Positions 36,565 through 50,636 are shown, counted from the first letter of the stretch. The stretch: DNA of 64,000 bases from Circinella minor (GCA_016758965.1 JAEPRB010000224.1:1-64000), one strand, 5' to 3'. Notes: generated by a model not told the origin, from the letters alone. Numbers and translations are program-made.

Positions 36565-39500
36565 TTAGGAAGGAGTTGGATTTCGACTAGTTGCTACTAA
36601 TGGTTGTTGCTGTGAGGAAGAAGAGTTATTATTATTATTATTACCCGTATTACTGGTATTGGTTGCAGGCTGATGTAATTCGGTAAGCATCGCAATCATA
36701 GAAGGATTAATTGCAATACTCTTCGTACAATCGTTTGTCTTATAAATACCAACTAATCGATCTGCCAATTCAAACATATTATTTCGTAAGCTGATAATGA
36801 CAAATTGAGCATTCTTGGTACGTTCTGCGATATAATTTGCAACAATGGATACATTACGGAAATCCAGTGCTGCATCAATCTCATCCATAACGTATAAAGG
36901 TGTGGGTTTGAAATGATGTAATGCAAATACCAATGCCAAAGAACTCAGGGTCTTTTCTCCACCAGATAAATTTGAAATATTTTTCCAACTCTTTTTAGGT
37001 GGCATTACACTGAATACAATGCCTTCAGAAAATGGATCCAAACTGTCAACTAATTCAAGTTCAGCATTACCACCCATTGTAATCATCTAATATAAATATG
37101 ATATGAAAGAAGTATATAAATAAATATCATATACAATTTATATAGACACAAATGTTGAGTTATTATATATGTATATTACCTGATACATTTCTTTAAGTTT
37201 TTGCGAAATAACATTGAAACCTTGCATAAATTCATCTAATCGTTGTTTACGTAATCGTTCTGCTTCATTTTTAACTTCATCACGTTTGGCTGTCACTCCA
37301 TTTAATTCTTCTACACGACCATTATATTCTTCTTCTCGTCGGCGATATTCTTCCAGTACAGATAGATTTGGTTTTGCATTCTCAACAAGTGCTATCATAT
37401 AATTCGATTCTGTTAGTCAGTTTTTATTTTTTATTTATTATTTGATAGAATATAATTTTACGAACCTTCAATTTCGGCAATATCAGTTTTTGTTTCTTGT
37501 ACATTATTTTGTAATTCTTTAAGTCCTTCATCATCAAATTCTGGTAAGGTCAATTCTTCTTCACTTTGATTTCTAATAATAATAATAATAATTAAGTTTT
37601 AATATCATATATATATATATATATATAGAAAAATGATGCTTTTTTATGCATGTGTATATTATTATTACCTGTAATTGTGTAGTGAAAGCTTAGCACGTTG
37701 TTCATTCCAATGTACTACTTTACGTTGATTATCAGCCAAGCTTCTTTGATAATTTTCCAATTTATTTTTAATTTCAATCTCGGATTTCCGAAATTCATTT
37801 ATTTGCTTTGTCTTTTCATCTAGATCGTTCTTGAAGCCATCAATCTCCTTTTGTTTCTCTTCCATATTCTAAATAGGATTATATCATTGTATTTTTTTTA
37901 AAAAAAAAAATGTTAGTATAACCATACACAACTATAGATATAATCTCTTAACTTTTTACGTTTCCTTCTAGTTCTACTTTCTCACCTTTGTTAAATCATC
38001 CATTTGCTTTGTAATTTCAGTAGCTTCCTTTGCCTTTTCTGCCGATTCAGCTTCCAATTTTTTTATATCTTCTTCAATTTTACCATCTTCTTGTTCATAT
38101 TTTTTAATAGTAGATTCCAATTTTATAATATCCTTTTCCGCTTTAGCTTTAGCAACCATCGCCTTGGTGATGCGGGTATTCAAATTTTCAATTCGCTTAT
38201 TAACATCATCCACAACAATCTTTTGTAAGCGAAGATCCATACCACCTGCATCCATGATATCATCTTGTAATGATTCAATTTGTGCATCAATATCTTTTGG
38301 TTTTTCTTCTAATTCAGCCATTTCTTCTTCTAAATTTTCAATTTCTTCACCAATTTCACCATATCGTTCAACATCTTCTGGTTTTGGTTCCATTTGAGTT
38401 CTATATTTAAATACAATAAAAAAAAAAAAGAATGGAAAAATGAGTGATATAAAAGTTTTCGTTTTTTTTTTTTTTTTGTGGTTTTGAAATTATGTTTCCT
38501 TAAACGTGATGATCAAAAAAAAAAAAATACTTTAAAGTATCACGACGTTGACGTGCATCTTCTAATTGTTGATCCAAACTACGCATATCCATTTGTAATT
38601 TCTCCAACGACATTTCTTTTCTTGGTAAGCTTTCCTTCTTTGAACGCAATGCCAATTCAGCTGCTCGTTTCTGCTCTACGATATTACGCAATTCTTCTTC
38701 CAGTTTATCACGTTCACGTTCCAATTGTGCTACTGTCTCAGCACTCACTTCGTCATCTTTGAAGTGAGAACCCATAGCACCACGAAGTTGTCGATTACCA
38801 CCACCCGTCATTGCACCTGATCTTTCAATCAATTTACCATCCAGAGTTACTACACGCCATCGTTGTCGACCATATGCGATATGATTGGCTTGTTTTAAAT
38901 TTTGAGCAACCAACGTATCACGCAGTACGCTATAAAAGGCTGGATTAAATCGATCATGTTTGGGTTTAATCAAATCGAATAAACGAGGTACATTTTCGGG
39001 TGTATCAATGGATCGAGTATCCTGTCTTCCAAGTTTGTCAAGAATGATAAATGAAGCTCGACCCAAGTTGTTTTTACGTAAATATTCGATACATGCTTGA
39101 CCTGCTTCCACAGTTTCCACGACGATATTGTCCAAGGCAGGACATGCTGTTGAAACGGCGACATCGTATTTATCATCAATGACACCCAAATTACCCAAAC
39201 GATCCTAAATTAAAATTTGGAAAATTGGTTAATAAAACTGGCCCCTTTTTTATTAAATTGGGTGTAGTGGAAAGAATTTGAAACTTTAAACTTACATAAA
39301 TACCCTTGATACGACCTGAATCACGCATACGAAGTAAACTATCCAATACTTTACCACGACTTTGAGATTGTTGTAAAGAAGATCTTGCTTCATCTGCTTT
39401 ATGTCGAGCAAGACTCACTTCTTTTCTACAAGTACCTTCACGTTCATCCATATTCTACATAATATGTATACATTTTTTTTTTAATTTCACAATGATTTAT

Positions 39501-42247
39501 TTTTAAAAGTAGGTTGACATGGTAACTCTTTTATTACCTTGATACTTTGTTCTAATCCTTCAATTTCATTTCGAAGTGCTTCAATTTGTTTCGGTAAAGT
39601 TTCACTTTCGGCATGCTAAATAAAGAACTTAATTATTTTTTCTATCTTTTGATAGTTGTCTTCTTTTTCTTTTTATTTTGTTTTTTTTTTACCTTGGAAG
39701 TACGAGTCTTTTCAATTCGATCCACTTGAGCTTCAGCTTCTTGAACCGCTTTTGCTCCTGATGACATTTTTTCTTCAAGGATTTCTTTTTCGGATTTACG
39801 AATATCAATATCTTTCTTTTTCTTATTGATTTTTTCAGTCCAAGGAGCACGTTCCTTTTGAAGTTCTTCGATTTGACCCTTGTATTCATCGGTTTTTCCA
39901 GTTAATTCTTTATTAATTTCTTCCATTTTGGCTTCTTCTTCTTTTAATTGTTTTTCAAGTTGTTTAAGATCTTTTCGTCTTTTGATGAGTTCTTCTCCAT
40001 TCTTTTTGATAGCGTCACGTGCAGCAACACTTGCTTCTTGATCCTACATATATTATATATATAAAAAAAAAAGAAAGAAAGGGGGTAACAGTTTAATATA
40101 TGAATTTTATAGAAAGAGTTTTTAATGAAAGGATAGGGATCTATAAATATACCTTTTCCAATGCTGCTTTCGATTTCTCTTTCTTAGTGAGTAAATGTTC
40201 TTTACGTTCACGTAGTTGAACTTCATCTTTTTCAAATTTGTTTTGTTTCTTTTTCACTTGAGATATTTTTACTGCAAAAGCCTAAAATTTAAAGAATGAC
40301 AAACCATTTTTTAATTTTTTAAAAAAAAGAAGTCGAAACATATAAATAATCTCATTTGAATAAAAGGTATATATATACAATAACTTACATCATATTCTTT
40401 AACTGCACCTTGATATTGTTTTGACATATCAGCTTGTTCTTTTTCAATTTCATCATAACTGGTTTTTTCTTCTTCTAATTTTCGTTTAAGCTCTTCCTAT
40501 TAAAAAGAACAACGTAATTAAATTACTATCATTATTCTGGTGATAGTGAAGAAGAAAAATAATGATCATTTACCACTGCTGTATTAGCTACTGAAATATT
40601 ATCTTTTGCTTCATAAATATATACTTGATATAATTCATTCTTTTTCCGAGCCAATTCATTTTCATTTTCTAAAAACATTTCAGCCTCTCGTTTTTTCCCC
40701 TTTTTAACAGTGATAATTTTTTTTATTAGAATTCCTTTATTGATATCATGTTAATTTTCAAATTAAATAAAATAAACTAACCTCCAAACTATCTTTTTCT
40801 TTTCCAACATAACGTGCTCGATTTAATTTCTCAACTCGATCTTCATTTAATTCTTCCAACCGTTTGTTAGCAGACTCAATAGGATCTTTATATTTTGAAG
40901 TACCAATGATATCTTCAAGATATTCCAATAATCCATCATCATGTTCATCTTTAGCTTTCGGTTTCATTAAAGCAATTGATTCAACTTCACCCTAACATAT
41001 AGCAAAACAAGTAAGAAATCGCTTCGATTTTCTTTAATCTTTTTTATTTCTCTCCTCTTATTTATATTTATATAAAAACATACTTGCAAAATCAAGAAAC
41101 GTTTATGATCCAAATCAATACCACGTTTTCGTAATAATGTTGTTACTTCAGTATATGAACTTGTTCTTTCATTAATTTGATATTTGCTACTATTATTTCG
41201 AAAAGCATGTCTTGAAATCATTAACCTTGAATTAGGTACCTTCTCATATTCTGTAGGTGTATTCTATTTATAAATGTTTTGTTGAGTTAGTATAAAACGA
41301 CAATCATGGATAATAAAGTATATATTAATAATGAGAAAAAAAAATTACGCCATCAACAATTTCTTGAAAATGTATTTCAACAGAACAACTAGAACAATTA
41401 GGATGTTTGGCAGAATTATGAATTAATTCTGATAATTTGCCTTGACGCATTTTATTGGCACGATAACCAAAGACGAATAATAATGCATCAATTACATTGG
41501 ATTTACCCGAACCGTTAGGACCTACGACTAATTATGTAGATATTTATGTATATAATATTAGTATATTGAACCATCATTTTTAGGAAATAAATGAAAACCT
41601 GATCAAATAATAAACATACTTGCACTAAAAGACTATATAATAGATAATATATATATATATATATGTATGTGTATTAGATGTATATATATTTGGATATATA
41701 TAAAAACAAGGAACACGTTTCTTTATTCACTTTTTGTCATTACCTTTTGAAAAGGTCCAATAACTTGTCGACCGGCATATGATTTGAAATTATTAAGCAC
41801 CATTTTTGTAATAACAAGTCTAGGTTTATGTTCTGTTGGTGGTGGTGAAAAAGAATCAGACATGGGTGTTTGTGATGGTTGTCGTTGTTGTGGTTGTTGC
41901 TGTTGTTCCTGTGAATTCAAGTTAGGTGCAAATGAAACACGTCGATCAGGAGTCATACTGGATGGACGAGCTTTCTTTGTCGGTGGTTGTTGTGATGAAT
42001 CTGGTGAAGATCTATTACTATGGCTACTATTAGTAGTTGCATTATCAAGTACAGCAGCATCAGGTTTATCTGGTTGATGTTCAGGTTGTTGTAGATCGTT
42101 GGGTCCATTGCTTGTTGTTGCAGACAATTGTTCTTCTTCTTTTTCTTCTATTTCTTGGGTCAAAGGCGCTGAATCCATATCTTCCATGTTGTTTTCTTCT
42201 TTTTCTTCCTCAATATGACGCTTCTTTCGTGGTGGTACTTCTGACAT
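36565..42247 (-). CDS. SMC4: Condensin subunit SMC4
   Basis: ATPase core subunit of condensin, paired with SMC2, that loops and compacts chromosomes. Seventeen minus-strand exons: 42247-41744, 41632-41620, 41527-41349, 41263-41084, 40991-40782, 40699-40574, 40496-40389, 40281-40153, 40043-39693, 39615-39538, 39454-39296, 39204-38531, 38400-37986, 37868-37669, 37572-37466, 37391-37180, 37086-36565. The sum is 4167 nt, 1388 residues, with frame kept at every join. The N terminus is an acidic/Pro/Gln extension, then LVITKMVLNNFKSYAG and Walker A GPNGSGKSN (175-183). Two long coiled coils flank the hinge (about 660-830, including the Gly-rich RSGAMTGGGNRQLRG). The C-terminal head carries LSGGEK (1255-1260) and Walker B YVMDEIDAALD (Asp1283). 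FGYRANKMRQGKLSELIH is typical of SMC4. Exon 2 is only 13 nt, coding SFSA plus one base. Confidence 0.97.
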
Positions 42248-42556
42248 TTCTATTATTTGTGTGTGTGTGTGTGTGTGTGTATAAATATATATATATACAA
42301 GACGAGCAAAAAAAAAGAAAACGCTTACTTCTCAAGCGTCAACTATTAAACTTGGTAAAGAATCAACTCCGCCCTGTCTATAATATACACACGCACAAAC
42401 GCGTCTAATTCGTTACCATGCACAACAACGCGTTTTATATTTATTTATTTTTACTTGAATGGGTAAACACAAATTATTATTATTAGAATTATTATTAATA
42501 TTATTACGGTTCATATGAATAGGAAATAAGAAGGAGTTCTTTTTTTTTTTTTGATA
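42248..42556. other. Short intergenic region, SMC4 promoter
   Basis: GT microsatellite at about 42257-42280 directly upstream of the SMC4 start, then AT-rich sequence up to the stop of the kelch gene. No other feature seen. Confidence 0.55.
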
Positions 42557-42821
42557 TTACAGATAATGAGGTGGGGAATAATAAGATGGTTTTCGTGAAG
42601 GGACCCGAGTTATATCACTATTCATGTTATAGTCAATAGAAGATAAGGATGAAAATCGCTGTGGTTGGAGTGGATCTCGAGACGAAGAAGCGAGAGATTC
42701 CGCACTTAAACTGCAATTGCTATGGAGTTGAAAAGCAGGAGGAGGGGTAGTAGGAGTTTCTGGTGGTGTTCTGACATATTCATCTTTACCGTTGTCGTGT
42801 TTATCTTTTGTCGACAAGTTA

Positions 42822-42852
<31 letters not shown>

Positions 42853-45800
42853 GGCAATAATCAGAGGGCGGAGTTGTCAGACTTTTATCTCCTTTATTGT
42901 TCTCACTACTACTATCGTCAGTTTTGTTTTGTCTTTCAGTTTTAGTTGGGCCGTTGAGATAATTCTGATGTGCTGACGATAAAGAAGAAGAAGATATTAT
43001 GGACGAAACCTCATCTTCATTGGTAAATGTTGTTGGTTTATTATTAGATTGTCGCTGTTGTTGCTCTTGATGCTGTTGCGCAAGAGCAATATGTAAATTT
43101 CGAAAAACTTCTTCATCAATATAATATGCCTTGAGCACTAACTCTGTGAGCTGAACACGTCTTTGTAATTGATCAATCTGCTGTAATGCTTTTTTCAAAG
43201 TGGTTGATTCACTCTTATTTTTCTCTTCTTCATCGTCTTCTTCTTTTTCTTCTTCTTCTTTTTTATAATGATGCTGATTGTGTCTAACCTTATTGCAATC
43301 TTTACTATTACAACATGGATTTGTTCCAGCAGTAATTGTGTTATTAGTATAAAAACTTGATTTTTCATTGAGTCGACGTGATACTGTAGAAGTCTGAATT
43401 GCAGGGTTTGTTTGTTGTTGTTGTTGTTGCTGTTTTCGATTATCTGTTTTTACTAATGATAATGATCCAGTTGTTATTGTTGATTCTTGTTGTTTACGCA
43501 AATATGGATTTACAACAATATCATGCCAATCTGCCTCTATATCATTATTTGAAAAAAATTGTTTATTCACCGGATTGATAAAAGCAATATTGCCTTCTGT
43601 TGTGACTCCACCAAACTTCTCTCGAAGCCCTCGCAAAAGAGAATTTCGACTTCTATCGGTCCATAAGATACGATGTATAATACCCCAAGGAGACCTAGGT
43701 CGAGCGCCAAATATCCAAGAATTTAATGTAATTAATAAAGCCAATAAACCACCACAAGGACCCACGCTGGACAAAATAGTGTAAATACGCTGATCTAGCA
43801 AGCTCACATCTATATAACTTGCTGGATACACATCCAAGAAATTGTTTCCTGTCATGTTGAGAGGTCGTGGGGATGCTGAACGTGGACCTTGTGATGCTCT
43901 TGTTTCTATTGATGGGGTATTGTTGTAAGCGTACCAAATGCCTTTGTTTTGTTTTGTTTTGTTTTGAATATTGATATATGCAAAAAAATAAATAGACCAA
44001 AATTATTATTATTATTATTATTTGTCTCATTTATTACATATATAAATTATAAAGAAAATCAAATCTAACAAACCAAAATTGTTCCATGCACTTTCTTCCA
44101 AATAACGATGAGTACTAAGTTGATAACTGACAGCAGATGAAGTATTGGAATTGACAGTATACGTATTTTCTGAAACTAAATTATTGCTTTCATCATGGAG
44201 CCAGTCATCAATATTAACTGTACCATCGTCGTAACCGTATTGTGTAATGTTAAAATAATAGGAAAGATTGGGATCCATGTCCCGAGGATAAAGAGTGACA
44301 TGAACAAGTCCAGGACTGTTTTCGTCAATAGATGTACCATAAAAGCTGAATTGGATTCGAGACCCATTGTAATTAGCAATCACAGGTGATCCACTAAGCT
44401 TAAAGTAGTCCTCTGGATGGAATAAGTAACACTCAACAGTACCAGTATAACCAAAATAAGGTTGATGGATACCCATGTCTAATTTAGATAGATAATTAAG
44501 TGAAATGCAATCATCAATGGAAAGCGTTTCTGTTTGACAACCAATGCTTGCGTCACTCCAACCATCAAAACAAAAGCGAATGTCTGAAAAAAAAAATATA
44601 ATACATATAAAGATATAATAATTAGTTAATTATGTTATTGTGGAAAAAAGTATACAGTATTTGTTTTTTCTTTAATCTGATATAACATATGGAGTATAAT
44701 TTTCGTAACGATAATAATAATAATAATGTCATTGTATTTTATATCAATTGCTTACCTGGTAGGCTCACACTTGGAGTTGATTTTTGAATTGTCAATGTAG
44801 CAACTGAACTATTAGCTACTTGAAAAATAGTGTAGACTAAATAAGCCAAAAATATACAAGATAAAATTATTTTGGATAATATATGTGCCAAGCCTGTCCA
44901 CACGGGCTCCCCAGTTCTATACAAAAATAATAATAAATAAACAAAGAGTTATGGTCATATGTACAACTATACTGTTATGTTGATTTTTCGATAAATATTA
45001 AAACTATGAATACCTAGAAGTCCAAATAAGACAACGATAAGATCGTCCAAGCATTTCCTTGGCACTGTCACGGTAATACCAAGAAATATAAGCTACAGTA
45101 ACGACGACAGCCGCTAACACACCGACTGCAATAGCCATTTTTGCCTCAGTACTCAGTGTTGGATCAGTAAAAAATCCAACTTGTTCTGAGCGAGGAGGCA
45201 TATCCAAACGAGCTGTCCATTCGGCTATATAGGTTCCATTTTTAGATGTACGGAATCGTAAGACATTTATATCATTATACCAAAAATATTCAGATACACC
45301 TATTTTTTTTTTTTTTTGGTCGTCATGAATATAATAGATTTTGTAGTGATCAGGGTAATTTAGTGACTATAGAGTGCGTATACAACATTTATTTGAAATC
45401 CCCCCCCTTCCCGAAAAAAAAAAAAAAGAAAATATCTATGGTTCTTGTTGAAATTATAGTAAATAAACAGATTATGAATAAATAAACTTTACCAAAAGCA
45501 ACGACCATATATGTATTATAAAGCAGTTGTGCACTTGTGTAAAACCGTGGTTTTGGAGGATCACCAATTGTATCAAGATCTAAAGACGACCATGTCCATG
45601 TTGTTGTATCTAATGAATTTAAATCATTGGAAGATACACTAATATTCTGCAACGTTCTACTAGCACCAAATCCTAATATAATGGATAGAAATGCAATAAT
45701 CAGTCTTTTTTTTTTTCTCTCCCTATCTTTCATATTCTATTTGTTTGTTTGTTTTACTTTTTTACCTCCACTCATAAAAATAGTTTGTTTATCAGGCCCT

Positions 45801-47073
45801 TATTTCCGAAGAAAACGGATGAAAAATAGAAGCGTTATACATATAAAGTTAGATGCAGCGGGAAGATTTATTGAAACATAGTTTGTATTAAAGATCATGT
45901 GGCTAATATGTTTATAACAAACGAAAGAGATGTCGATATCATTTATAATAAATATTTACCTAGTACTGCAAAACCGTTAATAATTTGTTGTGGTGGACTT
46001 CCTGTCAAGATTTGAATTGACCATGTGTCCGTATTGGTATCAAGAATTAATCCTCGATCACAAAGTGTATCATTATAACTACTATCATAATAACTACTAC
46101 CATAATATCCATTTCCCATTATATGAATGATAATACCATTACTAAAATTATTTAATAGTAAACATAAAGCCAAAAAAAGTAAATCATGTGAGTTTACTTC
46201 TACGTACTTTCTTTTACATTGTTAAAATGTACATATGACATTATTATGTAGGTCATATTGAAATTATATAACTACATGATATTTTTTTTTATTATAAATG
46301 TATATATATATATACACACACACTTACTCAAGTGCTACGGCAGAATGCCCAAAAAGTTCGAAGCCAGGCTGATCAGAAGGAGGTATGGAATTTAACCGGG
46401 TAAATAAATTTGTTAATGGATCAAATACCCAACTATCATTGATTGGCGTAGGAGTTCCTCCACCTTGAAAATCTTGTCCTCCATGAATATAAATTTTACC
46501 ATTGGTAGGAGAAATAATGGCAGTAAAATCTTTACGATTTCTTGGTAGTATATCGTCTTCATGAGTTGTTTTAATGGGAACTGCTGTCCAAGTTTGAGTA
46601 TTGAAACAATATTCGTAAAGTCGTAATACACCTGAGCCAGCAGTACTACTATGAATACTAATACTATTTTGTTCATTGGTAACGAGTAATGTGTTACTGT
46701 CAGCAACAAAAGTGTCTGTCAAATTTCGGCCACCGAATAATAATACTCGATTATTATCTGGAAGTAACACAGCTTCACTATAAGCAGCACCCGGTGAATG
46801 ACGTTGTGGTACATCTGAATAAATAACTTCTCCATCAGTTTGGTCAAATGAAATAGATGTGAATAGGGTTGAAGCACTTGCATTACGTGTGGCACCACCA
46901 TAGCTATATAGAACCCCGTTGCGGGAAAAACTTGCTGAGGCATATCGGTAAGGTATACGCGCGAGTTGTTCTTCCCCTACATCATACTCACCACGAACAA
47001 GGGTTGGGAAAATAATAATAAAATATAAAAGTATTGTTGTCAACACTAGCGATGTTGAGTTATTGTACGACAT
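42557..47073 (-). CDS. Kelch-propeller, triple-membrane-span receptor-like protein
   Basis: Unnamed surface protein. Seven minus-strand exons: 47073-46328, 46141-45960, 45672-45493, 45299-45014, 44916-44756, 44583-44074, 43941-42557; 1149 residues, all joins in frame. A signal peptide (VLTTILLYFIIIFPTLVRG) precedes an ectodomain of kelch/galactose-oxidase blades: LYSYGGATRN, VLLFGGRNL, IYIHGGQDF and W-containing strands such as TDTWSIQIL and TWTWSSLDL. Membrane span 1 is at about 422-442 (AIAVGVLAAVVVTVAYISW) and span 2 at about 480-497. A second extracellular domain rich in Cys, Asn-glycosylation sites and aromatic residues follows (DIRFCFDGWSD, VECYLFHPEDYF). Span 3 is at about 743-766, then a long cytosolic tail with poly-Gln, poly-Asn, Glu/Lys and Ser patches. 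An in-frame ATG at 47247 would add 58 residues, but the signal peptide favours 47073. Ligand and function are unknown. Confidence 0.88.
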
Positions 47074-48759
47074 AGTATTGGCTGTGATTATTTGTTCTTT
47101 TTGTTGTTGTCCTCGTCGTAGGGGTGATGACGATTGTTTACTGTTGTATAATAAATAATTGTTGATAATGAATGATGGTAATGATAATTGTTGATAATAG
47201 GCATATAAACAAACCAGAAGCCTTGCACAGTACAATAAAAGCGACATTTTTTTGTTACATATAGACGTTGTTGAATATACTTAAAAAAAGTGGAGATCGT
47301 CGTCAAAAAAAAAAAAATTAAATACAGAAAGAAACAAAAAAAAAAAAAAAAAAAGAAACAGTAAAAAATAAATTATAAAAACCACGATAATCAATCAAAA
47401 AAAAAAGTGCCAAGCGACGTGAACAACCTTCTCAAAAACAAGTATGTTTCTTTAAGTCTTTTTGTAGTCCTGATAAACTAGATGTATTAGTTAAAAAACA
47501 CCATTATGTGCTTGTTTGATTATATGTAATCCGGGCGAAGTGCATGCGACAGAACAAATTCAGCAGGGTACATGCATATTATTAAAATTTTATATACTAC
47601 ATCCGTCGTTTTTTCTTTATTATGAAGACATTATTACTGCCTAGTATATATGACTGTTTACCATTATTACCACTACTATATATAATACTGTATAAATCGA
47701 TGTCAATTATCAATGAGATCAATATGTACTTTTATTAAATAGGTGCAAGGCGTCTATCAGAGTATTAAGTAGCTATTATCTGTGATGGTCTTTTTTTTTT
47801 ACTGCGTACTGCTGTATATTAAAAATAATAATAAGCTTTTTCTTATGGCACAACTCCTTATTGACATTATTACTTTTTATTATGTGAATTACAACACCCC
47901 TTCTTTTATACATATAACTATGATAAAGCACTTGAGTATGCGTTAATAAATCCGAAAAAAAAAAATTAGGCAGTCGCACTGCCGTATTGCAGAAAAGGAA
48001 GCTAGAACATGTAATATAGAAAACATCAGAACTATTATTTGTTTATAATAAATAATAAAAAAAAAAGAAACGACTCTTTATATAAGATGTACGTATCTCA
48101 CACTTTGGGAGCTCTTCTGTATTTGTTGCTATGCATGCAGGTTCTTTATTTTTGTTTTTGCTAACTGTCAGGTTAATCGAAAGACTTTTGATGTTTGATC
48201 TCGTGACTCGTGATATTTTTTTTTCCTTGGTTCGAATGCAAATTGAGGGGGAGAAAGCATTTGAGCGCAAAGTGCCAGGAAGGGTAAGAAAAACGAATCA
48301 CTTCACTTAAAAAAATTGACTTGGTAATAAAAATTATCTGTAGAGCGCAGATCGCTCTCCTAACGCCAACAACAATAATAATAACATAAACAAAAAAATA
48401 ATAATAATCATTATCTTAGTTGCATTAAATTTAGACGTGTGTGCGCGCTCTTTAATATGCCCAGTTATCAGCAGTATTACATATTAAACAAACGAAAAGA
48501 ACACAGTTTTTACTTTTATTTTCTGAGCAGAAATTGATAATAGTAGTAACTAATGCGAAATAATAAAGTTCTGTACTTGATGCACCTTATTAAAAAATAT
48601 TAATAATGTAACTATGTAACAATTCGCGTTCTTGAAATAAATGTCAAGGCGGAGAGAAACAGACTGGTACAAGAGTGTTGCAGGAATACTATTTCCTTTT
48701 CCCCTGAAACACATTTTTTTTTTACATAGTTTTTCATATATAGCTTTTTATACAAAAAT
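47074..48759. other. Divergent promoter region, kelch gene and BLOC1S1
   Basis: Two divergent genes flank about 1.7 kb without a gene. An inverted repeat GAGCG-CAGAT-CGCTC lies near 48343-48357. Homopolymer A tracts occur near 47305-47345. Confidence 0.5.
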
Positions 48760-49378
48760 ATGTCTGAACAATCATTGGCACAATTATTAAAATCACATCA
48801 ACAACGACAATCGGAGAGAAAACGTGAAAATGGTAGGAACGAATAATAAAAAAAAGGAAGGCGAGTCGTCCATTCTACATGATTCACACCAAAAAACAAA
48901 ATAAAAAGTAAGAGACTGTAATCTAAATAAAGTTTTTCTGCTCTGATTTATACTTCTTTAGAACAATTACGTAAAGAAGCTGTTACAACTGTTAATGAAT
49001 TAACAGATAGTTTGAATGACCATTTAAATGAAGGGTAAGATGAACCTTATTTGCTTTCTTCTTTCGCTCTCCCAAACACTAATATATGTATATATTAGAG
49101 TTTCTGAAGTATTTGTACGACAAAAAGAATTAGAACAAGCATCACGCAAACTATCAACGCAAACAACAAAATATACAAAACAGACAAAACAGTGGCTAAC
49201 TTTAGTGGACGAATTCAATACTGCACTTAAAGAATTGGGGGATGTGAAGAACTGGGCGACCGTCATGGAAAATGATATGCGCACCATCATGTCAACACTT
49301 GAATTTGTACATCAAGGCAACAGTAGTAGTAATATAAATAATAATAGTCAACAACAACAACAACAACAACAACAGTAA
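48760..49378 (+). CDS. BLOC1S1: BLOC-1 subunit 1 (BLOS1/GCN5L1)
   Basis: Small coiled-coil subunit of the BLOC-1 (and in animals BORC) complexes that act in endosome-to-lysosome-related traffic. Three exons: 48760-48832, 48962-49034, 49099-49378; 141 residues, in frame. The N terminus MSEQSLAQLLKSHQQRQSER matches the family's LSRLLKEHQAKQNER pattern. The signature region VSEVFVRQKELEQ, TKYTKQTKQWLTLVDEFN, ALKELGDVKNWA and MENDMRTIMSTLEFVHQG aligns along the whole human protein. The extra C-terminal Asn/Gln tail (about 15 Gln/Asn) is lineage-specific. The start was chosen at the first ATG, which opens directly with the conserved helix. Confidence 0.95.
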
Positions 49379-50636
49379 TAATAATAATAATAATAATGTA
49401 GTGCTGGTACAGGTTGAGTATCTAGCATAATTGTCATCTACACCACTATACCTGCACGTATTCTGATTATTGTCATATGTGTCAGTATTATTACCAATAT
49501 ATACACGCTCTTTACATATATACTCCTTATTAATTGTATACGTATCAACTATTCTCTTTATTTTTTAAACATTATACACAAATATTATTATTATATTCAA
49601 TTCATCTTTCTCATTTACATTAGCCAAAAAGGTCGTACGTATCCCATTATGAGCTATCACTTTAATTTAACAATTCAAAATGATATACATTATATAAAAA
49701 AGCTTTTGGCAAGACGCAATTTATATCACTAATAGCTTTATTATTATTATTATTATTATTTTCTTAAATGTAAATTTTTCGCAGAACGTAAATGATATAT
49801 CATCCTCAACAAATATTCTAAGAAAAGATAAAAAGACTAATCATGTTATGTTAATCTTTATATGTATATGATACATTTAATGATGATTTAACTCATATAT
49901 TTCTTATCGCTAAATATGTATAAATGTACAGAATCCAAAAATACATTGAGTCTTTTTTTTTTCGCCACTCCACCATCAGAGTTTTTTGGAATACCTTTGT
50001 TTGCTTCATTAATACATTAAAATTCTTTATATAGTTTATCTCATCCATATTATCAGATTAAATAAATACCATTCTTTTTTCTATATAATTGTAATAAAAT
50101 AATAGTAATAATAAGAATAATTTGTTTGAAGAAAAAAATAAAGAACATGGATCCAAATTTCCTTGCTCCCTTTGTATAATAATAAAAATAATAATAATAA
50201 AAAAAAAGACGGAAAATAAGTAAATAAAAAAAAATGTACAATCTACAAGGAGTTTTTCTATACATCAATAAAAGCTTTTTTTTTTAGAAAAAAAAAAGAA
50301 AAAAAAATACCTATGGAAGTGATAGTAGTAGGAAGGGCAGGAGGTAAGAAAAAAAATGGAACGCAGAGAGGGTAAAAAAAAAATTGAGAAGGTTTGTTTT
50401 TTGATTACGGAGGATGTGAAAGGTTTTGTATAGAGGATAAAAAGAAGGATCAACCGGTAAATCAAAATAAAATAAAAAGAGAAAAAAAGTACACATTAAG
50501 TAATATTTTTCATATAAATGAAGTGGATTTGTTGGTGGATAATAAAAATAAGTTTCGGATGTTGTTATATGTTAAGAAAAAGAGGAAATGTTTAAATGTC
50601 ATGCGTGTATTAGTAGTGAGTATGTGGGTTTTTTTT
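49379..50636. other. Convergent 3' intergenic region
   Basis: Between BLOC1S1 (+) and the phosphodiesterase (-). Starts with a TAA/ATA triplet repeat; many A/T tracts; low-complexity opposed frames only. Confidence 0.55.

Noticed and set aside
48325..48370. Possible tRNA or small RNA around the GAGCG...CGCTC hairpin
   Set aside because: One short stem only; T-arm and acceptor stem are absent on both strands.
50053..50496. Overlapping Phe/Tyr-rich minus-strand frames
   Set aside because: Homopolymer-driven frames in the convergent 3' region; no motif.
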